Shown here: positions 31,105 through 39,921 of the stretch, one piece after another
Layout of the letters: the number at the start of each line of letters is the position of its first letter
Position numbering within the stretch: the first letter of the stretch is position 1
NCBI GenBank assembly: GCA_003278195.1
Contig: QCGE01000010.1
Span: 1-58,128, forward strand
Length of the DNA: 58,128 bases
Reading direction: 5' to 3'
Source of the DNA: Prochlorococcus sp. AG-363-P08
GTDB taxonomy: Bacteria; Cyanobacteriota; Cyanobacteriia; PCC-6307; Cyanobiaceae
Notes under the pieces: model-generated
The model's input: only the letters and a program-made list of their open reading frames with translations
What the model was told of the DNA's origin: nothing
Databases searched by the model: none
Program-made: the position numbers and the translations under genes

Positions 31105-32210
31105 CAGCTGTAGCTAAAACTAGCAAAAGAAAACTCATTGATCCTGTTCCAAGCAGAAACCTCTTTTCGAAACTGCTGCCATTGATAAAAGATCTTCTTA
31201 AAGTCTTGATCTTTCACCGAGAAATCAGAAAAAAGCTGTAAAGAAGCATCCTGGGCAGCATCTAAAATATCAATACTATAAGGAACAACTTTAGCTCCAC
31301 TCTTTAAAAGTCTTTGTAATGCAGAGCCATTTAAATTGTCATATCTACTTAACATCGTTAGGTTTGCTTCAAAGCAAGCTGTCGTAAAAATCTCCTTATA
31401 TTCTTTTGGTAACTTAGTCCAAATTTTTTGATTCACAAGACTGCTAAGTGTTGGTCCTGGCTCCCACCAACCTGGATAATAATAAAATTGAGCAGCTCGA
31501 AATAAACCGAGTTTTTCGTCATCATATGGTCCGGTAAATTCAGCCGCATCAATGACACCTCGATCAAGTGCTAAATAGATCTCACCGCCAGGTAATACCT
31601 GAACATTAACTCCCAACTCCGCCATCACCTTGCCACCAAGACTAGGAATGCGCATTTTTAAGCCTTGAAGTGAATTTAAGCCATCCAATTGTCGTTTAAA
31701 CCATCCACCCATCTGAGCACCTGTATTCCCAGCTGGAAAACTTATGACGCCAAAATCTGAATAAAGACGATTGATTAAATCATTGCCACCTGCTTCATAT
31801 AGCCATGAGTTTTGCTGTTGAGCTGTCAAACCAAAAGGGACAGAAGTACCGAAAGCAAAGGCAGGGTTTTTCCCATCGTAGTAATAACTAGCTGTATGAC
31901 CACATTCAACAGAGCCTGCCTGAACGGCATCCAAAACCTCTAACCCTGGGACAATCTCGCCAGCTGCATATGGTTTAATCGAAAATCTCCCACCACTCAG
32001 CTCGTAAACTCTTTGGCAAATAGTCAGTGCCCCTCCATAAATTGTATCTAAAGAATGGGGCCAACTAGTAGCCATTCGCCACCTAACATTAGGCAACGAA
32101 ACACTGCTAATTGACTCCTGGCGACGAATTGTGCAGGAATTCAAAACACTGGCGCCAACTGCTGCTCCAAGCGCCACAGCACCACTACCAAGTAACTTAC
32201 GACGTTGCAT
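31104..32210 (-). CDS. dctP: TRAP transporter substrate-binding protein, 2-oxoacid (TakP)-like
   Basis: 368 residues from the ATG at 32210. N-terminus has a twin-arginine-type start (QRRKLLGSG), a hydrophobic stretch and a lipobox-like VLNSC, so it is exported, possibly as a lipoprotein. The regions MRIPSLGGKVMAELGV, DAAEFTGPYDDEKLG and FYYYPGWWEPGPT are the pattern of the TakP/2-oxoacid branch; an Anabaena member imports pyruvate and other monocarboxylate 2-oxoacids. Substrate here is inferred. It is the first gene of the operon. Confidence 0.93.
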   Translation of the reverse strand: MQRRKLLGSGAVALGAAVGASVLNSCTIRRQESISSVSLPNVRWRMATSWPHSLDTIYGGALTICQRVYELSGGRFSIKPYAAGEIVPGLEVLDAVQAGSVECGHTASYYYDGKNPAFAFGTSVPFGLTAQQQNSWLYEAGGNDLINRLYSDFGVISFPAGNTGAQMGGWFKRQLDGLNSLQGLKMRIPSLGGKVMAELGVNVQVLPGGEIYLALDRGVIDAAEFTGPYDDEKLGLFRAAQFYYYPGWWEPGPTLSSLVNQKIWTKLPKEYKEIFTTACFEANLTMLSRYDNLNGSALQRLLKSGAKVVPYSIDILDAAQDASLQLFSDFSVKDQDFKKIFYQWQQFRKEVSAWNRINEFSFASFSYS

Positions 32211-32262
32211 CAAATTTAAATCGAAGAAAATCAGATTTAGATCAACTTTGGAACACTGATCA

Positions 32263-32361
32263 CTATTTTGCTTTACTTTTAGCTGAAGATTTACCTTTCT
32301 TGATCAAGTAATCTTCCTGTAATTTAGCTATGGAAATGAAATCATTTGGTTCTTTATCCAA
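32263..32361 (-). CDS. Candidate 32-residue ORF upstream of dctP
   Basis: TTG-started frame reading LDKEPNDFISIAKLQEDY and ending in a Lys/Ser-rich tail, stop about 50 bases before the dctP ATG. Amino-acid usage looks protein-like, but there is no SD. Could be a leader peptide, a gene remnant or chance. No other gene is seen in the 195-base gap. Confidence 0.2.
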   Translation of the reverse strand: MDKEPNDFISIAKLQEDYLIKKGKSSAKSKAK

Positions 32362-32405
32362 AGATAAATGAGTTTTAAGAAGTTAGATTTTGAAAGAATT
32401 TTTGC

Positions 32406-32882
32406 CTATATATGCCACCAAGTAGCAAATGAAGCTGCTTGCCCGCAATTCATACCTTCACTATTCCAAATCGTCCAAATACGAGCATTTTTAATAAAAA
32501 ATTTTCTTCCTTTAGCATTTACACGAATTGCTGTATATCCCTTAGTTGATTCTAAGTGCTTTGCATGGTTCAAAGCTTGCAAACGTTCTTGATAATCATC
32601 CTCGGAAGCAGTGATCTTAGAGGGCATACCAACCATTTCAGACCATGTTCGAGCCCATAGATATAGCCCTTTAGCATTTACATAGGTAATAAGAGGATCA
32701 AGTCTAATATCATGAGCTAATAGAGGTATTTGCATCGAAAAAACCTCTTGAGCTCTACTAAGACTTAAGTCCTCGTAAGCTTGACAAGCTAATAATGGAA
32801 TTCCGTAAGCTCGCTCATAAGAAGTCAGGATGCAACTTACAAGCCTGACCTTTTCCAAGGTGAGCCAAGGTGGGTTAACCAC
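32406..32882 (-). CDS. MEKHLA domain protein (PAS-like)
   Basis: 158 residues. The body matches the MEKHLA domain: LLAHDIRLDPLITYVNAKGL, LWARTWSEMVGMPSKITA, YQERLQALNHA, GRKFFIKNARIWTIWN and GQAA near the end. MEKHLA resembles PAS and may bind a small ligand; no function is established in bacteria. GTG start at 32882, overlapping the upstream SWIM gene by eight bases, so the two are translationally linked. Confidence 0.85.
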   Translation of the reverse strand: MVNPPWLTLEKVRLVSCILTSYERAYGIPLLACQAYEDLSLSRAQEVFSMQIPLLAHDIRLDPLITYVNAKGLYLWARTWSEMVGMPSKITASEDDYQERLQALNHAKHLESTKGYTAIRVNAKGRKFFIKNARIWTIWNSEGMNCGQAASFATWWHI

Positions 32883-33768
32883 CTGTAGACATTGCTTGCA
32901 TCATTGCCTCTTGAGCTAACGCTTGTCCCTGCTGTCGTAAATGATCCAAGAACAACCTTCTAGATTCAGGAAACTTAGGCTCCTCAGCCAATGGAAGTTC
33001 GCCGACAGAATCAAGTCCTGTATCCCCATCTAATGCCGGGGTGATCACAACAAGATCCGAACTCAAACTGGAGTCATATTGCCACCAAAGACTTGGATTC
33101 ACTACTGCAGGATGGGGTTGAGCTGGAGCATTATCTTGATTATTGTCAACGTTTTGATTGCATTCGTCTTCGTTTATTAATGACGCAAGAACTTCCCTAC
33201 GTTGATCCGCTAGATCAGCCAGTAATTTTATACGTGTTCTACCACGAAGCTGAAACAGAACAAAAGGATCTTCACTAAAGCGATCTCCCATCAAATAATA
33301 GATTGCACTTATATGTTTACAAGGATTGGCTTTATCGGGACAACTACATTCACTTCTTACTTCCTGTAATTTAAATGGGAATAATCTTTTACCACTAGCT
33401 GCAAAAGCCCTTTCGATATCGGCTGGCATTATGCCAGCTAAAAGCTGTGCAGACCAACGAGCCTTTTGTGTTAAAGCTTCTAGTACATAAACCCAATCTT
33501 CATCAGTAAGAACATCTAACCAAAGTTTCACCTTATAAGGATCCTCGCCCGTGCCTTGTACGCGTGCATGGACTCGACGGCCTTCAAATCGAATTGAAGT
33601 AACATTTCCTTCTCTTGCATAGGTCCATGCACGTTCTAATCTTTTCTTAAAACGATAAGAATTTATTAATTCCATCCATTGTTCTACCCACCAAGGCTGC
33701 TGACCTAAACCTTCCTGGCCTAGAGCAGTAGTAATTGAACTATTAGTTGGTTGAGCGTTGGAAGTCAT
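32875..33768 (-). CDS. SWIM zinc-finger protein
   Basis: 297 residues with a SWIM finger CxC...CxH formed by C141, C143, C150 and H152 (CSCPDKANPCKH), a fold thought to bind DNA or proteins. The N-terminal 130 residues (WWVEQWMELINSYRF, RAWTYAREGNV) and the acidic C-terminus are typical of proteins encoded next to bacterial SNF2 helicases. It lies 14 bases downstream of the SNF2 gene and overlaps the MEKHLA gene. Likely partner of the helicase (inference). Confidence 0.9.
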   Translation of the reverse strand: MTSNAQPTNSSITTALGQEGLGQQPWWVEQWMELINSYRFKKRLERAWTYAREGNVTSIRFEGRRVHARVQGTGEDPYKVKLWLDVLTDEDWVYVLEALTQKARWSAQLLAGIMPADIERAFAASGKRLFPFKLQEVRSECSCPDKANPCKHISAIYYLMGDRFSEDPFVLFQLRGRTRIKLLADLADQRREVLASLINEDECNQNVDNNQDNAPAQPHPAVVNPSLWWQYDSSLSSDLVVITPALDGDTGLDSVGELPLAEEPKFPESRRLFLDHLRQQGQALAQEAMMQAMSTGG

Positions 33769-33782
33769 AATAATTCGTTCTA

Positions 33783-36700
33783 TCAGCTATCTTCTAAGGC
33801 AACTAATTCACGCAATTGATTAACTCCTAATCCTGCAAGCCAATCTTCTCCTGAGCCAATTATTTCATCAGCTAAACGTGACTTTTCTCGAATCATGCGA
33901 TCGATTTTCTCTTCCACAGACCCACTAGTAATAAACTTATGAACCATAACTCTATTTTCCTGTCCAATCCTATAAGCACGATCAGTCGCTTGATTTTCAA
34001 CAGCAGGGTTCCACCACCTGTCAACATGAAAAACATGGCTTGCACGCGTTAAGTTTAGTCCAACCCCGCCCGCTTTCAAAGACAAAATAAATATTTGTGG
34101 GCCTCTTGGATCTTCCTGAAATCGATCAATCATTGCCTGCCTTTTGTTCTTGGCTGTGCTTCCATATAAGAATGGGACCTCAAAGTTCCATTTCTTTTGA
34201 AAATATGATTTCATTAAATGTCCCCATTCTGCAAATTGTGTAAATAATAATGCCCTATCTCCTGCTTCTATAACTTCGTCTAAAATTTCCTCTAAACGCT
34301 GCAATTTTGCTGATCGAAGAACAAATTCTTTATCAATATCTTTTTCTTTTAGTGCTAGAGCAGGATGATTACAAATCTGCTTCAATCGAGTCAAAAGACC
34401 CAAGATTTTTCCATGTCGTTGTCCCCTAGGTGAGCACGCAATTGCATCCAATGTGTCTTCAACTGTAGATCTATAAAGTGACTGCTGCTCATTACTCAAA
34501 TCAACCCATTCAGACAATTCCACCTTCTCGGGCAAGTCTGAAATAATTGCCTTATCAGTTTTCAATCTTCTCAAGATAAATGGACTGACCCGTATTTTTA
34601 AGTCTTTTAAGGAAGATATATCTCCATAACGCTCAACAGGAATTTGATAGCGTTGGCGAAAAAAATCTTCCTGGCCTAGGACTTTTGGATTTAAAAAATC
34701 CATAAGAGCCCACAACTCGCTAACTCTATTTTCTACAGGAGTGCCGGTCAAAGCAATACGAAAACGATTATTTTTTCCAGAACGTGCAACATCTCGAACT
34801 GCTTGACTTTGCTTCGAACTTGGATTCTTTATTGCCTGGGCTTCGTCAATAATCACCCCTTGCCAATCAATCATGTCAAGCAAATCAATATCTCTTTGCA
34901 TCAGTCCATAACTAGTTAAAACCATGTCTTCATTTAGAAGAGCTTTCTTTAAAGCATTAGAAGTCGATAGTCTTCTAGGACCATAATGCTCATAAACACG
35001 AAGCTCTGGAGTAAAAGCATTAGCTTCTCTTTTCCAGTTTGTTAAAACTGACGTTGGAGCAATTAAAAGTACAGGTCTTTTCAATTCATTTTCAACCTTA
35101 AGATGCTGCAAAAATGCAAGTAATTGAATGGTTTTTCCAAGCCCCATATCGTCAGCAAGACATGCACCTTGATCAAAACGATGCAAAAAAGCTAACCATC
35201 CAAGACCACGTTCCTGATAAGGCCTCAATTGACCAACAAATCCTGGAGGCGATGCAAGTGCATCTGGGGCTTTTTGTTGATGATATTGCTCTAAAACCAC
35301 CTGAAGCCTTGGTCCAGAATCAAAACGATGAACAGGCAATTTCATCAGGGTGTCACCTTCGGTAGCCGTCAGGCGTAAAGCGTCGTCCAAGCTCATTACT
35401 GGATTAGAACTGCAAAACCGCTCAGCATTTTTTAAATCATTTGGACGTAATTCAATCCACACCCCTTGATGAAGAACAAGTGGACTTCTTTTTCCTGCCA
35501 AACGCTCAAGTTCTTTTAATTGCAACGTCACTCCGCCAATCATTAATTCCCACTTCCAATCAAGATTTTCTCCCAGAGTGAAACCACGAGAAGCTTCAGG
35601 CAGTTCGGCCTGAATAGCAAGGCCTAAACGACTCGCTAACCCCCCAGATAAACTTGCTGGTAACTCAACACCTACACCTACATCACGTAACTGTGCAGCA
35701 GCGGTTCGCACTAAGACAAATGCCTCCGCTGGAGTTAAATACATTGATTCTGGAGTGGCTGTTTCAAGTCCTCGTTCAAGCGTTGGAAAAACAGTTAAAG
35801 CTCTTCCTAAACCTTCCAAAAGCACCTCTCCAGGATGATCCACACGGACTTCGCCTAATTGCAAAATCTTCGATCCAGTAGCCCAAGCAATAGAAGAAGA
35901 AACTTTTAAGGTTGGATCAGCTTCAGCCTGCAAAGAAAATCGCAACTCCCAAAGATCCTCTCCCTCTTGGGGTGTGAAAAGTTCTAGACAGGCTCTCGCT
36001 GGTGCAACTGAACCAGCAACTCCTTCTTTCCAATGATTACTAGCAGCTGCTAAACGCTCAACTTCTTCAGTATCTAAAGAAATAACCCCTGTATCTGATC
36101 CAAGTGCTTCTTGCCAGACTTGAAGCAATGGGTCGAGACCCTCTACATTTGATTCAAACCCCTTTCGAAGTTGCGCGTCAACTAACTCTTCTAGCAAATT
36201 TGCGACACGAAGCCTCCCACTTCGAGGTCTACATGATGCAACAGGGTTGGCAGCTCGCATGGCTTCAGGACGCAACCTTGTGGTGCGGTTACTTCTTATT
36301 CCTGCTGGCTCCCTCCATGGAAGTGCACAAGTAGCAACTAGTGGGAGTCTTGTAGCAAAATCCTCTAATCTCCTCCGATCATTCTCACGATTCAAAAGAG
36401 GAACCCAACGTGCCCGATGTGGATATCCTTCTCCTCTACTAAGTTCAACATGTGGCAGCCATCTACCTCTAGCAATAATGCTTAAAGCCCAACGCTGTAA
36501 ATGACTCCACCAGCGCAATTCGTCTGCTAAATCCGGATTATTACCAGAAAGAGGTAATTTGGATAACCAACTAGTAGCTGAGGCTGGTTCAATAGCAAGA
36601 CCCTCTACTTGCCAAGGCCACCATTCAGGTTCTTTAGGAATTGGTTCTCCAGCCTGCAATGGGAGACCTGTCCATACAGGTGTGATCTCATCTGTTTCTT

Positions 36701-36986
36701 CCGATTGGGGTTTTATCTTTTTCTGAGAACTACGCAAACCAAGAGATCGACTAGGCAAGGTCAAGCATGCCGTGGCATCAAAAATTCCATCTGGAAGAAG
36801 ATCCATTGCAGCTAACCATGCTCTTAGTTCCGTAGAACTCAAAGTAAATGGATGCAAAGCTGGGGTGGCACCAGGACCAGCAGGAGAAGCAACCCTCCAA
36901 GTATCAGCCCACACAAGTAAAGCTGGCCGACCTGAACTGGTCGGATTACGAATAGCTGGAAGCCAAGTGGCGTGCAGCAGACTCAT
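33783..36986 (-). CDS. SNF2-family DNA-dependent ATPase/helicase
   Basis: 1067 residues. The first ~570 residues look like the SNF2-associated N-terminal domain. The motor follows: Walker A DDMGLGKTIQ (about 610-620), DEAQ box IIDEAQAIKNP (about 713), LTGTPVENR and, in the second lobe, LKAGGVGLNL and WWNPAVENQATDRAYRIGQ. SNF2 enzymes translocate on DNA and remodel protein-DNA complexes; bacterial ones are poorly understood. ATG at 36986, overlapping a small upstream ORF by ATGA. It heads a compact unit with the SWIM and MEKHLA genes. Confidence 0.95.
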   Translation of the reverse strand: MSLLHATWLPAIRNPTSSGRPALLVWADTWRVASPAGPGATPALHPFTLSSTELRAWLAAMDLLPDGIFDATACLTLPSRSLGLRSSQKKIKPQSEETDEITPVWTGLPLQAGEPIPKEPEWWPWQVEGLAIEPASATSWLSKLPLSGNNPDLADELRWWSHLQRWALSIIARGRWLPHVELSRGEGYPHRARWVPLLNRENDRRRLEDFATRLPLVATCALPWREPAGIRSNRTTRLRPEAMRAANPVASCRPRSGRLRVANLLEELVDAQLRKGFESNVEGLDPLLQVWQEALGSDTGVISLDTEEVERLAAASNHWKEGVAGSVAPARACLELFTPQEGEDLWELRFSLQAEADPTLKVSSSIAWATGSKILQLGEVRVDHPGEVLLEGLGRALTVFPTLERGLETATPESMYLTPAEAFVLVRTAAAQLRDVGVGVELPASLSGGLASRLGLAIQAELPEASRGFTLGENLDWKWELMIGGVTLQLKELERLAGKRSPLVLHQGVWIELRPNDLKNAERFCSSNPVMSLDDALRLTATEGDTLMKLPVHRFDSGPRLQVVLEQYHQQKAPDALASPPGFVGQLRPYQERGLGWLAFLHRFDQGACLADDMGLGKTIQLLAFLQHLKVENELKRPVLLIAPTSVLTNWKREANAFTPELRVYEHYGPRRLSTSNALKKALLNEDMVLTSYGLMQRDIDLLDMIDWQGVIIDEAQAIKNPSSKQSQAVRDVARSGKNNRFRIALTGTPVENRVSELWALMDFLNPKVLGQEDFFRQRYQIPVERYGDISSLKDLKIRVSPFILRRLKTDKAIISDLPEKVELSEWVDLSNEQQSLYRSTVEDTLDAIACSPRGQRHGKILGLLTRLKQICNHPALALKEKDIDKEFVLRSAKLQRLEEILDEVIEAGDRALLFTQFAEWGHLMKSYFQKKWNFEVPFLYGSTAKNKRQAMIDRFQEDPRGPQIFILSLKAGGVGLNLTRASHVFHVDRWWNPAVENQATDRAYRIGQENRVMVHKFITSGSVEEKIDRMIREKSRLADEIIGSGEDWLAGLGVNQLRELVALEDS

Positions 36987-37072
36987 AGCCGCGAGACGGA
37001 AATCATGGGCTCGGTCCCAAGAACAAAGAGTGTGCTACCGAACAGTGCCAACCACACCCAAAGGAATCCCAC
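36983..37072 (-). CDS. Candidate 29-residue transmembrane peptide coupled to the SNF2 gene
   Basis: GTG-started frame, VGFLWVWLALFGSTLFVLG then TEPMISVSRL. Residues 3-19 form one hydrophobic helix. Its TGA lies inside the ATGA that starts the SNF2 gene, the typical geometry of translational coupling. No clear SD. It resembles no photosystem or cytochrome b6f small subunit I know. The remaining ~155 bases up to alaS contain no other gene. Confidence 0.35.
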   Translation of the reverse strand: MGFLWVWLALFGSTLFVLGTEPMISVSRL

Positions 37073-37198
37073 TAGTAATTATGACAGGACTTTGTAGATC
37101 TGGTCATTAACTCTAATTTGATCTTCTATATATTTAGGTACACATAAAACAGTTACATCTTATTTTCAATAAATTCACCAAAGTATCGGAGAAAGGCT

Positions 37199-37217
37199 TA
37201 GCGATCTTTTCTCGCTA
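37199..37217 (+). promoter_or_regulatory. Hairpin in the alaS 5' leader
   Basis: TAGCGA and TCGCTA form a perfect 6-bp stem with a 7-base pyrimidine loop, ending 12 bases before the alaS ATG. GGC and GCC further out could extend it. There is no SD between hairpin and start codon, so it may position or hinder the ribosome. Confidence 0.3.
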
Positions 37218-37229
37218 GCTTATATAGCC

Positions 37230-39908
37230 ATGACTGTTGAGCAAAAACCACATGAAGAAATTTCACTTCCTCGTAGTGGAGCAGAAATTCGTAGTGCATT
37301 TTTGAATTTTTATAGAGAACGGGGTCATAAGGTTTTTCCAAGTGCCTCACTGGTTCCTGAGGATCCCACAGTCCTCTTAACTATTGCAGGAATGCTGCCA
37401 TTTAAGCGCATTTTTCTAGGGCAAAAAAAGCGCCCGGCCGCAAGAGTTACAAGTACACAAAAATGCATCCGAACTAACGATATTGAAAATGTTGGCCGAA
37501 CTGCCAGGCATCAAACCTTCTTCGAAATGCTTGGAAACTTCTCATTTGGTGATTACTTTAAAAAAGATGCAATTCAATGGGCTTGGGAACTCAGCACAAA
37601 TGTATTAGGCCTTAGGCCTGAGAATCTTGTCATAAGTGTCTTCAGAGAAGATGAAGAAGCGGAGTGTATATGGCGAGAAGTCGTAGGAGTCAACCCAAAA
37701 CGAATTATTAGCATGGATGAAGCTGATAATTTTTGGTCATCTGGACCTACAGGTCCTTGTGGCCCTTGCTCTGAGATTTACTACGACTTCACACCTGAGC
37801 TAGGCGATGAAAATATTGACCTTGAAGATGACACTCGCTTTATCGAGTTCTACAACCTTGTCTTCATGCAATACAACCGAGATGCCTCGGGAGAACTCAC
37901 AACACTAGCCAATAAAAGTATAGATACAGGAATGGGGCTCGAGAGAATTGCACAAATCCTGCAAAAAGTTCCCAATAATTATGAAACAGATCTAATCTTT
38001 CCGATCATCCTCAATGCTGCATCACTTGCAGGAGTTGACTATCAAAAGATAGACGAAATTAAAAAAACATCTCTTAAAATTATTGGCGACCATAGCCGTG
38101 CGGTTACATTCCTAATCAGTGATGGAGTGACAGCTAGTAATCTTGGTCGTGGGTATATTTTACGTCGATTAATAAGGAGGGTTATCAGACATGGAAAGCT
38201 ACTAGGTATCAAAAAGCCTTTTCTAATGACATTGGGGGAAACAGTCATAGAAACAATGAAATCATCATATCCCTTATTAGATGAACGACGGAAAATTATA
38301 TCCTCTGAATTACAAAGAGAAGAATCAAAATTCTTAGAAACCCTAGAAAGGGGAGAAAAATTATTATCTGAAATACTAAAAAATAATCCTCAAAGAGTTA
38401 GTGGTGAAAAAGCCTTTGAGCTTTACGATACTTATGGATTTCCCCTTGAACTAACCCAAGAAATTGCAGAAGAGAATGGAATATCTGTTGATTTAGAAGG
38501 ATTCAAAAAAGAAATGGAAAAACAACGCCAAAGAGCTAAGAATGCAGCAATAAATATAGACCTCACATTACAAGATGCTATTGATGAATTAGCAAGAAGG
38601 CATAAACAGACTCTATTTAATGGGTATAATAACCTTGAGCAAAGCAGCCAAGTACAAGGGCTAGTTGTAAATGGAAGATCTACAAATCGTGGCTCATCTG
38701 GCGATCAAGTACAGATAATTCTTGATAACACAACTTTTTATGGAGAAAGTGGTGGTCAGGTTGGTGATAGTGGAGTTATAACGCATATTAACCAACAGAA
38801 TACGAGTTTGCTAGTAGAAATTGATTCAGTTACGAGAAGTCAAAATATCTTTATTCATCACGGATATATTAAAAATGGTGATCTGAAGGTAGGCGATACA
38901 GTACAAATTATAGTTAACAATGGTCGAAGACAAAGAGCTCAAGTCCACCATACAGCTACACACCTTTTACAAGCAGCCCTCAAAAAGATTATTGACCCAG
39001 ATATCAATCAAGCAGGCTCACTTGTCGATTTCAACCGTCTGCGTTTCGACTTCAACTGTTCTCATGTAATTAGTTCCAAAGAATTAAAAAGTATAGAAGA
39101 TTTAATCAACAATTGGATAACAGAGTCGCACCCTCTTGAGACACAAAACATGACCCTGGAAAAAGCAAAATCAATTGGTGCTATAGCGATGTTTGGCGAA
39201 AAGTATAGCGACACGGTTCGGGTTGTCGACGTACCGGGTGTCTCTATGGAGTTATGCGGTGGAACTCATGTCAAAAACACTTCTGAAATAGGGGTTTTCA
39301 AAATCATCAGCGAAAGTGGTATATCAGCTGGGATTCGAAGAATAGAAGCGGTGGCTGGTCCAGCTATTTTAGAATTTTTAAATGAAAGAGATGACGTGGT
39401 AAAAAGTCTCAGTGCAAGATTTAAAGCACAACCCAATGAAATCTGTGAAAGGGTTGAAGTTCTACAAACCGAGCTTAAAAATCTTAGTAAGACTCTAGAA
39501 GCCACACAAGAAGAACTCGCACTTACAAAAGTCATAGGGATAGCTAATGAAGCAACTATCTTTACTAACGGAACACTACTCACTAAACGAATAGATGGGA
39601 TTGATGGCTCGGCTCTTCAAAAAGCTGCCGAAAAAGTCAGGCAAAAATTGGGTGATAAATCCGCGGTCATTCTAGGAGGACTTCCTAAGCCTAACGATCA
39701 AACAAAAGTGATTTTAGTAGCAGCTTTTGGGAAAGATTTGATAACCACAGGCCTACAAGCCGGAAAATTCATTGGAGACATTGCAAAACTATGCGATGGT
39801 GGTGGCGGTGGGCGCCCCAACTTGGCCCAAGCAGGTGGACGTAATGGTAAAGCGTTAGATCAAGCATTAGATATCGCCACCCAAAAGCTCCAAACTGAAC
39901 TCAAATAA
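37230..39908 (+). CDS. alaS: Alanyl-tRNA synthetase
   Basis: 892 residues, class II. N-terminal catalytic domain with FLNFYRERGHK and ARVTSTQKCIRTNDIENVG, the editing domain with HHTATHLLQAAL and zinc-binding MELCGGTHVKNT (about 670-680), and the C-terminal oligomerisation/C-Ala domain ending GGGGGRPNLAQAGG. Attaches alanine to tRNA-Ala and clears misacylated tRNA. ATG at 37230, no obvious SD. Convergent with speA, stops 13 bases apart. Confidence 0.98.
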   Translation: MTVEQKPHEEISLPRSGAEIRSAFLNFYRERGHKVFPSASLVPEDPTVLLTIAGMLPFKRIFLGQKKRPAARVTSTQKCIRTNDIENVGRTARHQTFFEMLGNFSFGDYFKKDAIQWAWELSTNVLGLRPENLVISVFREDEEAECIWREVVGVNPKRIISMDEADNFWSSGPTGPCGPCSEIYYDFTPELGDENIDLEDDTRFIEFYNLVFMQYNRDASGELTTLANKSIDTGMGLERIAQILQKVPNNYETDLIFPIILNAASLAGVDYQKIDEIKKTSLKIIGDHSRAVTFLISDGVTASNLGRGYILRRLIRRVIRHGKLLGIKKPFLMTLGETVIETMKSSYPLLDERRKIISSELQREESKFLETLERGEKLLSEILKNNPQRVSGEKAFELYDTYGFPLELTQEIAEENGISVDLEGFKKEMEKQRQRAKNAAINIDLTLQDAIDELARRHKQTLFNGYNNLEQSSQVQGLVVNGRSTNRGSSGDQVQIILDNTTFYGESGGQVGDSGVITHINQQNTSLLVEIDSVTRSQNIFIHHGYIKNGDLKVGDTVQIIVNNGRRQRAQVHHTATHLLQAALKKIIDPDINQAGSLVDFNRLRFDFNCSHVISSKELKSIEDLINNWITESHPLETQNMTLEKAKSIGAIAMFGEKYSDTVRVVDVPGVSMELCGGTHVKNTSEIGVFKIISESGISAGIRRIEAVAGPAILEFLNERDDVVKSLSARFKAQPNEICERVEVLQTELKNLSKTLEATQEELALTKVIGIANEATIFTNGTLLTKRIDGIDGSALQKAAEKVRQKLGDKSAVILGGLPKPNDQTKVILVAAFGKDLITTGLQAGKFIGDIAKLCDGGGGGRPNLAQAGGRNGKALDQALDIATQKLQTELK

Positions 39909-39921
39909 AGAAGCCGAGCTT

